From the NCBI GenBank assembly GCA_021776615.1, contig JAJFFO010000025.1:1-57899 (forward strand): a stretch of DNA of 57,899 nucleotides. Direction: 5' to 3'. Within the stretch, counting starts at the first letter, position 1. The number at the start of each line of letters is the position of its first letter. The notes beneath the pieces were generated by a model that worked only from the letters and a program-made list of their open reading frames with translations, ran no database searches and was not told where the DNA came from. Shown piece after piece: positions 1-8,252 of this stretch. Both the position numbers and the translations under genes were made by a program. This stretch comes from Robiginitomaculum sp. GTDB lineage: Bacteria; Pseudomonadota; Alphaproteobacteria; Caulobacterales; Maricaulaceae.

Positions 1-22
1 TTACAAAACTAACCTAAGTGAG

Positions 23-334
23 ATGAGCATTATGGTGGCTAAAACAATTGAGATTGAACACCCCGGCGTAATGCTGAAAGAGGACTTTTTGGATGATCTG
101 GGCGTTAAGCCCGGTGCGTTCGCCAAAGCGATTGGTGTTGACCGCGCCGCGATTAAAAAGATCATTGATGGCAAGCGAGCTATATCGGCAGATATGGCAC
201 TGCGCTTTAGCCTGTTCTTTAATATGAGCAATGGTTTTTGGCTCAATCTGCAAAAGGACTATGAGTTGCGCATAGCCAAACGAGATCGTTTTGCTGAATT
301 GCAAAAGACTGTTCAGCCTATGGTCAGTGCCTAA
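23..334 (+). CDS. higA: HigA-family antitoxin (XRE helix-turn-helix)
   Basis: A 103-residue protein with the single HTH domain of the HigA addiction-module antidote family: the HTH lies around residues 30-65 and is followed by the typical RAISADMALRFSLFF and FWLNLQ segments. Family members bind their own operator and neutralise a HigB RNase. The HigB gene normally lies just upstream, which would be outside the window, so the pair cannot be confirmed. Two starts are possible, ATG at 23 and ATG at 32; the second has better spacing from the AAGTGAG purine run at 16-22. It could also be an orphan antitoxin. The family call is solid, the toxin partner is inferred. Confidence 0.85.
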   Translation: MSIMVAKTIEIEHPGVMLKEDFLDDLGVKPGAFAKAIGVDRAAIKKIIDGKRAISADMALRFSLFFNMSNGFWLNLQKDYELRIAKRDRFAELQKTVQPMVSA

Positions 335-640
335 ATCGTCTTAGCCTTGGTTTTTTCTACATCTTTGCGCTTATCCATATGTTTTTGGATGCTCTCTAAC
401 TCATTAGCAATATTAACCCGTTGCTGGGTCATGGCATTACGTGCGATTTGATCGCCTCTTTGCCGCATCACCCCTTTAGGGCGCAGATGTTGCCCCGGCT
501 TTTCTGGGGTGCGCATTCGTCCGCATTCACGCGCAATGACGGGCTCACAAAAGACGAACATACCGAAATCGCAGAACGTCTTGCCGCCCACAAAAAACGA
601 CGTGCTAAAGCCCGTGATCGTGATGATGAACGTGAGCGGT

Positions 641-667
641 GAGCCGATTAGCAATCGTAATCGGCTC
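641..667. repeat. perfect 10-bp inverted repeat (hairpin)
   Basis: Arms GAGCCGATTA (641-650) and TAATCGGCTC (658-667) are perfect reverse complements separated by seven bases. The following bases ATTTAT are only weakly T-rich, so a rho-independent terminator is possible but not convincing. A partial third copy of the arm (ATGAGCCGAATAG) follows near 682. Confidence 0.5.
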
Positions 668-756
668 ATTTATGGCCATTTTATGAGCCGAATAGATGGT
701 GCAATTTGCTCATGTGATGCCAACGGCATAAAAGATTATTTACGCATACAAATGTA

Positions 757-848
757 ATGTAATACATAATAACGCCTGATATTGTTTTTTAATACAAAAT
801 TTACTTGTGACGACTGTTGCAGTTTGATACAATCAACTCAAATATAAT
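757..848 (+). promoter_or_regulatory. probable hipBA promoter/operator region
   Basis: Upstream of hipB there is a perfect -10 hexamer TATAAT at 843-848 and two short palindromes: ATGTA-A-TACAT (757-767) and TTGAT-ACA-ATCAA (824-836). HipB proteins repress their own operon by binding inverted repeats, so the second palindrome, placed just upstream of the -10, is the better operator candidate. No -35 with ideal spacing is visible. The assignment is inferred from position. Confidence 0.4.
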
Positions 849-863
849 GTATGGAATTGCAAA

Positions 864-1166
864 ATGACAGAGACAAGCACGCACATATCAAGGGCTTTAA
901 GGGCGGCACGAGAGGCTAAAGGGCTGCGTCAATCTGAACTTGCACGCATGGTTGGCATTGATTCAGGGCACTTGTCACGTATTGAATCTGGAAAACTAAA
1001 TCCCAAAGTCACGACATTGACCGAACTTGCCAGAGCCCTCGATCTGGAAATCATGCTTATACCAAGAAAACAGGTTCCTATCGCAAAGGCGATGATAAAA
1101 AATGCTGAAGGGCAAAAGCAAACCGTACCTGCGTATCGATTAGGTGGGGAGAATGAGGATGAGTAA
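864..1166 (+). CDS. hipB: HipB-like antitoxin/repressor (XRE family)
   Basis: 100 residues with one HTH_3 domain at about residues 8-63, including the motif SELARMVGIDSGHLSRIESG, the classic XRE recognition region. It lies directly upstream of hipA and overlaps it by 8 bp, the usual arrangement for a type II toxin-antitoxin pair in which HipB binds HipA and represses the operon. The C-terminal tail (residues 75-100) is short and polar. Likely self-regulated through the palindromes upstream. Sequence around it is poorer in GC than the housekeeping genes of the window, consistent with acquisition. Confidence 0.85.
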   Translation: MTETSTHISRALRAAREAKGLRQSELARMVGIDSGHLSRIESGKLNPKVTTLTELARALDLEIMLIPRKQVPIAKAMIKNAEGQKQTVPAYRLGGENEDE

Positions 1167-2370
1167 AATATCCGCCCTTGAAGTTACGCTACTGGGTAAA
1201 GTGGTGGGAACCATTACCCACCTTCCCGGAGATCAATCAATCTTTGCTTTTGATGAAGCCTATATAGCAGATGAAAATAGACCAACGCTCAGTTTATCAT
1301 TCCACGATACCTTTGGTGGCTTGATTACGGAATTGCGCCCCGCACACACACGCTTGCCCCCGTTTTTTTCTAATCTGTTACCTGAAGGAGCGCTGCGGCG
1401 TTACCTTGCAGCACGCGCAGGCGTAAAAGAGGTGCGGGAGTTTCCTCTTCTTGGCATTCTTGGGGAAGATTTACCGGGAGCGGTAATTGTACGCCCAATT
1501 GGCGGTGAACGCTGGCCAGAAGAAGGTGGCCATCATGAACGTAATGATGAAGACCATGCCATGCGTTTTTCTCTCGCAGGCGTTCAGTTAAAGTTCTCTG
1601 CCGTGATGGAAGATGCTGGAGGCCTTACGGTTCCAGCATCCGGCGCTGGCGGGGACTGGATTATCAAGCTCCCTTCTGCGACGTATAAAGGCGTGCCCGA
1701 AAATGAATTTTCAATGATGGAAATAGCCCGTCGTATTGGGATTGACGTGCCAGAAATCAAACTCATTCCATCGGACTCCATTCTTGGCTTGCCTCATGGG
1801 GTAGAAGATGTTGGAGGCGATGTGTTCGCCATTAAGCGGTTTGATCGTGGTCACAATGGAGAACGTATCCATATTGAAGATTTTGCCCAAATTTTCAGCG
1901 TTTACCCTGACAGAAAATATGAACGCGCAAATTATCGCAATTTGGCTGAAGTGATTTGGACGGAAACTGGTGCACCTGGCATTACGGAGTTTGTACGAAG
2001 GTTGGTGTTTAATGCGCTTATCGGCAATGCAGACATGCACCTCAAAAACTGGTCTCTGATCTACCCAAACGGCCACACGCCTATGCTGGCACCTGCCTAT
2101 GACTTTGTTTCGACAGTGCCATACATTGAAGATGAAAAAATGGCGCTGAATTTCTCATCCTCAAGCTCTAAACAGTTTGCAAAACTCGATATTGAGGCCC
2201 TTAGACGGTTTGCAAATAAAGTCGGCGCGCCAGAGAAAATGATAGTAGATGCGGTTGAAGAAACGCGCACTCGCTTTGATGATGTATGGCGATCCGAGCG
2301 TAAAAACTTGCCGTTATCAAACAATGTTATCAGTGCAATTGAGAAGCATCGCTCAAAGTTGGTGCTATAG
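1159..2370 (+). CDS. hipA: HipA-family serine/threonine kinase toxin
   Basis: About 403 residues, close to usual HipA length. The N-terminal subdomain is followed by SLAGVQLKFSAV (about residue 138), then the kinase core with FAIKRFDR, the catalytic-loop motif GNADMHLKN (about residue 289) and the metal-binding APAYDF (about residue 311). In characterised homologues such as E. coli HipA the kinase phosphorylates glutamyl-tRNA synthetase and induces dormancy; substrate here is unknown. ATG 1159 is preferred because GGGGAG (1146-1151) sits 7 bases upstream and the start overlaps the hipB end, indicating translational coupling. All key kinase motifs appear intact. Confidence 0.88.
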   Translation: MSKISALEVTLLGKVVGTITHLPGDQSIFAFDEAYIADENRPTLSLSFHDTFGGLITELRPAHTRLPPFFSNLLPEGALRRYLAARAGVKEVREFPLLGILGEDLPGAVIVRPIGGERWPEEGGHHERNDEDHAMRFSLAGVQLKFSAVMEDAGGLTVPASGAGGDWIIKLPSATYKGVPENEFSMMEIARRIGIDVPEIKLIPSDSILGLPHGVEDVGGDVFAIKRFDRGHNGERIHIEDFAQIFSVYPDRKYERANYRNLAEVIWTETGAPGITEFVRRLVFNALIGNADMHLKNWSLIYPNGHTPMLAPAYDFVSTVPYIEDEKMALNFSSSSSKQFAKLDIEALRRFANKVGAPEKMIVDAVEETRTRFDDVWRSERKNLPLSNNVISAIEKHRSKLVL

Positions 2371-2380
2371 ATTTAACATT

Positions 2381-2411
2381 TGATGTGCCCCTAGATTTGT
2401 AGACGCCTTGC
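2381..2411 (+). repeat. IS left terminal inverted repeat
   Basis: Begins TGATGTGCCCCTAG and matches the reverse complement of 3615-3645 at about 26 of 31 positions. The first 14 bases are identical to the right end. Confidence 0.85.
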
Positions 2412-2439
2412 TTGGTAAAAATGTAGCAAGGAGACTTAC

Positions 2440-2760
2440 ATGTCTGGACTGAGATACACCGAGGAATTTAAACGTGAGGCTGTGGCCCAGATCACGGACC
2501 GAGGGCATTCGGTTAAAAGCGTTGCTGAGGGTTTGGGCGTTTGTACCAAGTCGATTTATGACTGGGTCAAGCGTTATGGTTCACAGGAACCGGAGCGCCG
2601 CACTGTTGATGCCGGGCGAGCAGAGAACCGTCGTTTGAAGGCTGAACTGGCTCGGGTGACCGAGGAGCGGGACATATTAAACAACGGTGAGACGGATCAG
2701 GAAATGATCCGGGGGATCATTTTCCCGACGAACGCGTACTTTGCCAGCGAGTGCCGGTGA
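2440..2760 (+). CDS. IS3-family transposase OrfA with internal insertion
   Basis: Start ATG has a good GGAG ribosome site in AAGGAGACTTAC. Residues 1-55 form the HTH that binds the IS ends (EEFKREAVAQITDRGHSVKS, then SIYDWVKRYG), followed by the leucine-rich region ending EERDIL. Between that point and the expected C-terminal AYFASECR, about 14-16 extra residues are present, encoded by a segment holding a perfect 9-bp inverted repeat (2702-2710 and 2714-2722). The insertion keeps the frame, so OrfA could be made, but the partner OrfB is broken. The usual OrfA/OrfB overlap is preserved. Confidence 0.8.
   Translation: MSGLRYTEEFKREAVAQITDRGHSVKSVAEGLGVCTKSIYDWVKRYGSQEPERRTVDAGRAENRRLKAELARVTEERDILNNGETDQEMIRGIIFPTNAYFASECR
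2696..2730. repeat. short palindrome inserted in orfA
   Basis: Arms AAATGATCC (2702-2710) and GGATCATTT (2714-2722) flank GGG. It lies in the extra in-frame stretch between the leucine-rich part of OrfA and its normal C-terminus, and so looks like a small insertion of palindromic DNA. Confidence 0.65.
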
Positions 2761-3627
2761 AGTACGCCTTCATCAAGGCCCATCGCTGGACTTTTTCAGT
2801 GCGCTCCATGTGCCGGGTGTTGTGCGTTCACCCAAGTGGGTTTTATGCTTGGGTGAAGTCATCTCCTAACCGAAGAGCCAGACGGAACAGGCGTCTGACA
2901 GGTTTGATCAAACAGTCGTGGCTGGAGAGTGGATGCGTGTATGGCTACCGTAAGGTCCATCACGACCTGATGAGCCTTGGTGCAGTATGCGCCCCGAACA
3001 CCGTTGCCCGATTATGGTTTAAAGGCTCAAGTGGGCTATAAGCGCCGCCCTGGACACCATGGCCGTAAGCCATCCATTGTTGCCGCCAACCAGTTGCAGC
3101 AGAATTTTACCGTTCTGGCCCCTGATCGGGTCTGGGTAACGGATATTACCTACATCCGCACCCATGAAGGCTGGCTGTATCTGGCCGTAGTGATTGATCT
3201 GTATTCCCGTCGTGTTGTTGGCTGGTCAATGCATTCACGCATGCAAACGGACCTCGTATGGCGCTTTGGCGGCGTAAACCCAAGATCAAAGTCATCGTCC
3301 ATTCCGACCAGGGCTCACAGTATACCAGCCATGAGTGGCAATCCTTCCTGAAGAGCCACAATCTGGAAGCCAGCATGAGCCGACGAGGAAACTGTGCAGC
3401 CTGCCCCGGCGAAGGCCGGGGATAACGCGGTCGCCGAGAGCTTCTTCCACTTGCTCAAAACCGAGAGGATCAGACGCAGAACCTACAAAACCCGCGAGAA
3501 TGCGCGTCAGGACGTGTTCGATTATATCGAATTATTCTACAACCCAAAACGAAAGCATGGTAATAACGGGATGCTGTCACCCGTCGACTTCGAACGGCAG
3601 CAAAAAGTGAAGCTGCAGGGTGTCTAA
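2757..3627 (+). pseudogene. IS3-family transposase OrfB (rve/DDE integrase), multiply frameshifted
   Basis: Reading starts at GTG 2757 (VKYAFIKAHRW) in the HTH_21 region and continues to NTVARL near 3012. There a small deletion shifts frame; the second frame carries WVTDITYI (first catalytic Asp) to about 3260. A second deletion after MQTDLV moves to a third frame with IVHSDQGSQYTS (second Asp). An insertion containing the perfect hairpin 3404-3421 then separates RGNC from NAVAESFF (catalytic Glu) and the C-terminal ERQQKVKLQGV. All three DDE residues are still encoded but not in one frame, so the gene is dead. Confidence 0.9.
3404..3421. repeat. short GC-rich palindrome inserted in orfB
   Basis: Arms CCCCGGC (3404-3410) and GCCGGGG (3415-3421) are perfect complements around GAAG. 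It interrupts the codons expected between RGNC and NAVAES of the DDE domain, with about 20 extra bases, so it arrived after the IS. The GGCGAAGGCCGGG motif is familiar from short dispersed elements in alphaproteobacteria. Confidence 0.7.
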
Positions 3628-3645
3628 CAAACTAGGGGCACATCA
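3615..3645 (-). repeat. IS right terminal inverted repeat
   Basis: Ends CTAGGGGCACATCA on the plus strand, the mirror of the left repeat. The same end sequence recurs at 56046-56075 and, shorter, at 56097-56112. Confidence 0.85.
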
Positions 3646-3672
3646 GACATCAATTTTTTATGAGCTAGACCT

Positions 3673-5085
3673 ATGAAATATTTCATTTTCGCGACTTTCC
3701 TACTGTTTATCGCCTTGCCTGTTCAGGCCGCCGATGATGCGCCAAAGGCGCGCGCTATGCTGGTTCTTGATGCATCAGGCAGCATGTGGGGGCAGGTTGA
3801 GGGCAAGAACAAAATTGTCATCGCCCGCGAGGTTTTGGCCGATCTTATGCAAGACTGGGATGAGGGCGTATATCTCGGTCTAGCCGCTTATGGCCACAAC
3901 CGAAAGGGCGATTGCAATGATATTGAAACGCTGGTGAAGGTCGGCCCGAAGACCGGCGATGAAATCGTTAAAACCGTGAATGAGATTAATCCCAAGGGTA
4001 AAACCCCGCTAAGCGCGGCGGTAAAAAGGGCGGCTGAGGAGCTTAGATATACAGAAGAAGTAGCCACGGTGATTTTGCTGAGCGACGGGATTGAGACATG
4101 TAATCTTGATCCGTGCGCAATTGGTGCATCGCTAGAGGAAGCTGGCATTGATTTTACTGCGCACGTGATTGGTTTTAACGTGAAAATTGAAGATCAAAAG
4201 GGTTTGAAATGCCTCGCTGAAAACACCGGCGGGCAATTTTTATCAGCGGATAATGCGGGGCAACTTGGCGCGGCTTTGAAGAAAATCGCTGCGGACGTAC
4301 GCAGTGGCGCTGACACCGTTTATGTCATCGTTGATAAAAATGGCGCGCGGTATGACAAGGATGTACGCTGGGATATCTTTGCTGTTGATGATCAAGGTCA
4401 GCCGACCGGGGATGCTCTTCATTCCAAGATTAGTGAGTTTGTAAAGCTGCGGGAGCCGGGACGTTTCTACGTTAAAGTCCGCGTTGGTCAGGCCGTTTAT
4501 GGCGGTCAGGTGATCGAGGCCAAGAAAGACGAGATCCGTGAACATGAGATTGATATGCGCGGTGGGACATTTAAGCTCAGTGGCTTGATGACCCAAGGGC
4601 AACCAATCGAAAAAGGCGATATTTACTGGTATATCAATGTTTACAAAGCGGACGGCACCTTAGGCGATAACATTCACGCCGATGTTGGGCGCAATGTCGT
4701 GGCCGAGCTGCCCCCCGGCAAGTTCCAGCTTCATGCCAAACATTATGGCGCTCATCAATATGTAGATCTCATTTCTGAAGCAGGCGAAACCATGGAAATG
4801 CCGGTGAACTTTGAAGCGGGCTATACCAAATTCATACCCTCAGTGAATGGGCAAGAGCCTGATCGCGGGATTTATTACTACATTTATACGCTGGATGAAA
4901 ACGGCAAAAGGGGCGCCGTATCGCATGATGCAAATGTCACCAGTAATAATCAGGTCGTGTTTACCCTAAACGCAGGCCGCTACCAGCTAGAAGCCAGCCA
5001 TAGTCGCTTTGAAACCCAACATGTCGACTTTGAAGTCAAGCCGGGGGAAACAACCGAGCACGAGGTTGTTTTTAACGCCAACTAA
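3673..5085 (+). CDS. secreted von Willebrand factor A domain protein
   Basis: 470 residues. A Sec signal peptide (about residues 1-19, cleavage after VQA) precedes a vWA domain at about 25-210 with an intact MIDAS: DASGS (33-37), the Thr of GKTPLS (about 110) and the Asp of LLSDG (about 137). It should bind a divalent cation and a protein ligand in the periplasm or at the cell surface. The C-terminal half reads as three similar beta-rich units of about 80-90 residues (about 215-296, 297-382, 383-470), each ending in a RFYVKV/KFQLHA/RYQLEA strand. The ligand is unknown. The start is 27 bases from the IS end, so its original promoter may be displaced. Confidence 0.85.
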   Translation: MKYFIFATFLLFIALPVQAADDAPKARAMLVLDASGSMWGQVEGKNKIVIAREVLADLMQDWDEGVYLGLAAYGHNRKGDCNDIETLVKVGPKTGDEIVKTVNEINPKGKTPLSAAVKRAAEELRYTEEVATVILLSDGIETCNLDPCAIGASLEEAGIDFTAHVIGFNVKIEDQKGLKCLAENTGGQFLSADNAGQLGAALKKIAADVRSGADTVYVIVDKNGARYDKDVRWDIFAVDDQGQPTGDALHSKISEFVKLREPGRFYVKVRVGQAVYGGQVIEAKKDEIREHEIDMRGGTFKLSGLMTQGQPIEKGDIYWYINVYKADGTLGDNIHADVGRNVVAELPPGKFQLHAKHYGAHQYVDLISEAGETMEMPVNFEAGYTKFIPSVNGQEPDRGIYYYIYTLDENGKRGAVSHDANVTSNNQVVFTLNAGRYQLEASHSRFETQHVDFEVKPGETTEHEVVFNAN

Positions 5086-5101
5086 AGAGCTTTGATTGTA
5101 C

Positions 5102-5174
5102 TTTGTCTCGCGGCGTGAAGAAAGCGCCTCCGACGGGGCGGCCTGACCGGCCGACGCGCGGTCGCGCTTTGGGG
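5102..5174 (+). repeat. dispersed hairpin repeat, copy A
   Basis: Begins TTTGTCTCGCGGCG and continues through AAGCGCCTCCGACGGGGCGG. It contains CGGCC-TGA-CCGGCCG-type and GCGCG-GT-CGCGC hairpins. It fills the gap between two convergent genes (vWA and the dehydrogenase), so it could act as a bidirectional transcription end. Related copies lie at 22650, 22762 and 50150. Confidence 0.75.
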
Positions 5175-5191
5175 AACGGTGCGGCTGCCCT

Positions 5192-6322
5192 TTATGCTGT
5201 TTGTTTCAATGCTTGTTTTCTGGCCAAAGGTGATTGCCAGGAGCGGCCTGAGGCACGGGCATCATTAATGCGCCGCAGGGCTATTTCGTCGGCAACATCA
5301 TTGGCGGCGCGATTACTGCTAATCGATTCGTCGATGATTTCACCAACCGTATCTTCCAGCTTAAGCACTTTAGCATTGACCCATTCATGGTTGACCTTGC
5401 CTTTAGCCTCCGGCGCAACATTAATGACGCCGCCCGCATTGATGACATAGTCAGGCGCATAAATAATACCGCGTTCCAACAGCGCAGTACCCAGTGCATC
5501 GTCACTCAATTGATTGTTGGCCGATCCGGCAATAATTTTGACGTCAAGCGCACCAATGGTTTGCTCATTAATAACCGCGCCGCGGGCACATGGCGCAAAC
5601 ACATCGGCTTTGGCAACCACAATGGCGTCAGTATCCAGCACCTCAGCGTTAAACAGACTTGCCGCCCGCGCCGCGGTTTCCGGCACAATATCGGCAACCA
5701 GTAGTTTGGCACCGGCTGCATGCAGGTCTTCACAAAGACGCCAGCCAACTTTGCCGAGCCCCTGAACAGCCACAGTAACGCCATCAAACGTATCAGTTTT
5801 CAGGGCGCGCTTCACGCAGGCGCGCATGCCCAAAAATACACCCTGTGCGGTAAGCGGCGATGGATCCCCCATGCCGCCATGCGACACATCAAGGCCGACC
5901 GCATAGTCGGTTTCCAATGCCATATTCTCGGCATCTTCAACGCTGACATTCATATCTTCGGCGGCAATATAGCGCCCGCCCAAGGATTGCACCGCCCGGC
6001 CAAAAGCCCGAAAAAGTTCCGCACGATCACTACCATTATGGCGCGGGTTACCGCCCCAGTCCTTTGGTGGGATGATTACGGATTTGCCGCCGCCTAACTC
6101 CAACCCTGCCAATGCGTTCTTAAAACTCATGCCGCGCGAGAGGCGTAATACATCCTCCAGAGCTTCATGGGAATCCACATAATTGACCACACGGCAGCCG
6201 CCCAAAGCGGGCCCCAGGACGGTAGAGTGCAAGGCAATGATGGCTTGCAGGCCGGTACTCTGGTCGGCAAAGAAATGTACAGATTCGTGGTTCAGAAAGG
6301 CGCTATTATCAAAAACGCTCAT
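5192..6322 (-). CDS. Glu/Leu/Phe/Val dehydrogenase family protein (leucine dehydrogenase-like)
   Basis: 376 residues, the length of hexameric or octameric leucine/phenylalanine dehydrogenases rather than of the 420-450-residue glutamate enzymes. It would oxidatively deaminate a branched-chain or aromatic amino acid with NAD+. Both catalytic lysines are visible: MSFKNA (about residue 67) and GGGKSVI (about residue 80). The dinucleotide site is VAVQGLGKVGWRLCE (about residues 180-195). Substrate preference cannot be decided by eye; leucine or valine is most likely. Start ATG has a GAGAGAG-type ribosome site. Convergent with the vWA gene across repeat copy A. Confidence 0.85.
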   Translation of the reverse strand: MSVFDNSAFLNHESVHFFADQSTGLQAIIALHSTVLGPALGGCRVVNYVDSHEALEDVLRLSRGMSFKNALAGLELGGGKSVIIPPKDWGGNPRHNGSDRAELFRAFGRAVQSLGGRYIAAEDMNVSVEDAENMALETDYAVGLDVSHGGMGDPSPLTAQGVFLGMRACVKRALKTDTFDGVTVAVQGLGKVGWRLCEDLHAAGAKLLVADIVPETAARAASLFNAEVLDTDAIVVAKADVFAPCARGAVINEQTIGALDVKIIAGSANNQLSDDALGTALLERGIIYAPDYVINAGGVINVAPEAKGKVNHEWVNAKVLKLEDTVGEIIDESISSNRAANDVADEIALRRINDARASGRSWQSPLARKQALKQTA

Positions 6323-6393
6323 TTGCTCGCTCTCTCTATATGGGCCGCATTTGGCGGCTTGGAATACAGATCGCGTCGTGGCTTTTGCTTTTT

Positions 6394-7359
6394 TTAAATC
6401 AGCTCATCGGCGCGTGGTTTGATGACTTCCATTCGATAAACCGCTAACGCGCCATGCTCAAGTGCCTTGAGGCGATTTTTTGCTGCTTTTTGCTCACAAT
6501 TAAAATGATCCGCCACACTTTGCAGTGATGGCGCTCGTTTTATTGCTTCTTGAAGATCGCCCATGCGTTCCTCTGCCGTATCCAAACACTCGCGTAAAGA
6601 CCGTAATTGCGCACCAGTACGTTCCCGAATTTTGCCAAGATGAAAGCCATTGCGCCGCAATATAGCTTTTTGCTCTTCCAAATTCAGCCATTGGCCCTTC
6701 GAATCATCGCGCGCCATCCAAGATCTCTTCTTCTCTATCGAAGGGGCGGCGACGGTGTCGGTGCAAATTTCTTCCAAAATAAAGGTGCCTGCGTATTCCA
6801 AAGCCATGCGGGCCCAGCGAAGCAGGGAATCTCCATTTTGCGCAAACACCGGCTCAACGCTCAAAATACAGCCGCATTGCGAAGGCGGCGGTAACAGGCC
6901 ACCCGAATTGAGTTCATAAAAAGTGCTGTTTGTTGCTGCGGGTACTGGCAAACCGTCGCTCTCACCGGCCATACGCTCAATGCGCCAACGGGCCACGTCC
7001 GCACGCCAATCGAATTCATAGACAGATGCCGTTGGAACCTGCTTGGCCACATTGGCGGCATAGGCCCCTAGGCCGGCACCCAAAACCCCGATGCATTCCC
7101 CTTCGGCAGCTTGCCATGGCAGGCTTTTTTCCGCAGCGGCATCCACCGGCCACAACCTGTCCAGGCCATACAAAAGGTTAGCCGCCACCAAATGGGCGGG
7201 ACCGGAATAAAACCTAAGGGCCAACTCATCGGCGCTTTCCACCGGTTTGGAAACCGGCTTGATTGCTAAAGATGCTTTTGAGTTAAGCTTGGCGACGTTA
7301 TCGCCTTTGCCCCATAGGCTTTTGAATGGGTTTGCTGGTTTTTTTTGTGCTTGTGTCAT
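6394..7359 (-). CDS. uncharacterised class I methyltransferase-like protein
   Basis: About 321 residues. The central part has a Rossmann-like SAM site, IGVLGAGLGAYAANVA (about residues 90-106), followed by an acidic strand end (VYEFDWR), matching motifs I and II of class I methyltransferases. Later segments (ILSVEPVF; FILEEICTDT) fit strands of the same fold, and the C-terminal third is helical and charged. I do not recognise the family or substrate. The N-terminal 40 residues are basic and low complexity. Start ATG 7359 was chosen over TTG 7365. It follows the dehydrogenase on the same strand but is upstream of it in transcription, possibly cotranscribed. Confidence 0.5.
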   Translation of the reverse strand: MTQAQKKPANPFKSLWGKGDNVAKLNSKASLAIKPVSKPVESADELALRFYSGPAHLVAANLLYGLDRLWPVDAAAEKSLPWQAAEGECIGVLGAGLGAYAANVAKQVPTASVYEFDWRADVARWRIERMAGESDGLPVPAATNSTFYELNSGGLLPPPSQCGCILSVEPVFAQNGDSLLRWARMALEYAGTFILEEICTDTVAAPSIEKKRSWMARDDSKGQWLNLEEQKAILRRNGFHLGKIRERTGAQLRSLRECLDTAEERMGDLQEAIKRAPSLQSVADHFNCEQKAAKNRLKALEHGALAVYRMEVIKPRADELI

Positions 7360-7517
7360 TTCCAAACACTATCGCAAGGAGATGACCACGGCGTTGAAAA
7401 AAATGGTTAAAATGTAATAAATACTCCAGACAAAGCGATTCCTTTCCCGCTCAGGGTCTGGACCCGCCTAACACAGAGCTTGCCAGAATATAGCCAATTA
7501 CAAAAAAGAAGATCCCC

Positions 7518-8240
7518 ATGCGCCGCGACACCCGCCCAAAATGGCTTTACGACGCCCAAAACCGGTTTTGGCAGTGGTGGAGCGAAAGATACCTGGTGCC
7601 GCGGTTTGAACGCCTTGGGCCGTATTTCAAGTTCATTGGCCCGCGCCATTTACACCTTTTTGGCGCTGGAATCAGCGCTGGCAAAGCCCTGCACGTAATC
7701 GCCTCAGCAGATGCGCCGGTGCGCCTGACGGTTTGGGCCGCACCGGAGAAAAAAGGCGAGATTAGCCTTGGCGAATGCGTATTGCTCACCGGTGGCACAA
7801 AGATTATGGCGGCACGTCAGATCACCATTGGTGACGGGTGCATGTTGGCCAGCGGCACCACGATTAGTGATTGTGACTGGCACGGTCTTTATGATCGCAC
7901 CAAAATTGACGACAATGCCAAGCCGGTTTCGCTGGCTAACAATGTATGGCTCGGTGACGGCGCCTTCATTGGTAAAGGCGTTAACATTGGGCAGAACAGT
8001 ATTGTCGGTGCGCGCGCTGTGGTTACGCAAGACGTGCCCGCCAATGTTGTCGTCGCCGGTAACCCGGCCCGCATCGTCAAGGAACTTGATCCCAAGGCAG
8101 ATTTTCGAACCCGCATGGACATGCTGGCCGATCCGCCGACACTCGATCAGTTTATGGACCATGCCTATGGGCAAATGCTGGGCCGCAATAGCCTTTTGGA
8201 CTGGACACGCAGTGTGATAGCACCGACAAAAGACGATTAA
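7518..8240 (+). CDS. hexapeptide-repeat (LbH) O-acyltransferase
   Basis: 240 residues. Residues about 75-190 carry the imperfect hexapeptide repeats of the left-handed beta helix (ISLGECVLL, ITIGDGCMLASGTTI, VSLANNVWLGDGAFIGKGVNIGQNSIVGARAVVTQDVP) ending in the VVVAGNPARIVKEL signature of the maltose/galactoside acetyltransferase superfamily. DCDWHGL probably supplies the catalytic His. Likely acetyl-CoA-dependent acylation of a sugar. An N-terminal aromatic, basic segment (WLYDAQNRFWQWWSERYLVPRF) may sit on the membrane. It has a purine-rich ribosome site and is followed after 12 bases by the M24 peptidase gene, suggesting an operon. Confidence 0.85.
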   Translation: MRRDTRPKWLYDAQNRFWQWWSERYLVPRFERLGPYFKFIGPRHLHLFGAGISAGKALHVIASADAPVRLTVWAAPEKKGEISLGECVLLTGGTKIMAARQITIGDGCMLASGTTISDCDWHGLYDRTKIDDNAKPVSLANNVWLGDGAFIGKGVNIGQNSIVGARAVVTQDVPANVVVAGNPARIVKELDPKADFRTRMDMLADPPTLDQFMDHAYGQMLGRNSLLDWTRSVIAPTKDD

Positions 8241-8252
8241 GGGGAGAGTATA

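Larger units (their letters stand above)
335..863. other. gene-poor stretch between higA and hipB
   Basis: No convincing gene. The open frames on both strands have no recognisable domain. The stretch around 480-550 (CCCCGGCTTTTCTGGGG followed by GCGCAATGACGGG) resembles short GC-rich repeats common in alphaproteobacterial intergenic DNA, but this is only a visual resemblance. A perfect hairpin lies at 641-667 and the hip control region at about 757-848. Confidence 0.5.
2380..3646 (+). mobile_element. degenerate IS3-family insertion sequence
   Basis: A complete-length but decayed IS3-family element. Terminal inverted repeats of about 31 bp (2381-2411 and 3615-3645, roughly five mismatches) begin TGATGTGCCCCTAG. 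The 4-bp word ACAT occurs on both sides (2376-2379 and 3647-3650), a possible target duplication if the element ends at 2380 and 3646. Inside are orfA and a broken orfB in the usual IS3 order. It inserted between hipA and the vWA gene. Two palindromic inserts and at least two small deletions mark it as inactive. End fragments of the same IS lie near 56.0-56.1 kb. Confidence 0.9.

Noticed and set aside
331-669. Minus-strand 112-codon frame beside higA
   Set aside because: Covers the hairpin and repeat-like DNA at 480-667; only the last 30 codons look protein-like and no family is recognised.
5103-5450. Plus-strand frame beginning in repeat copy A
   Set aside because: It is made of the hairpin repeat and the antisense of the dehydrogenase gene.
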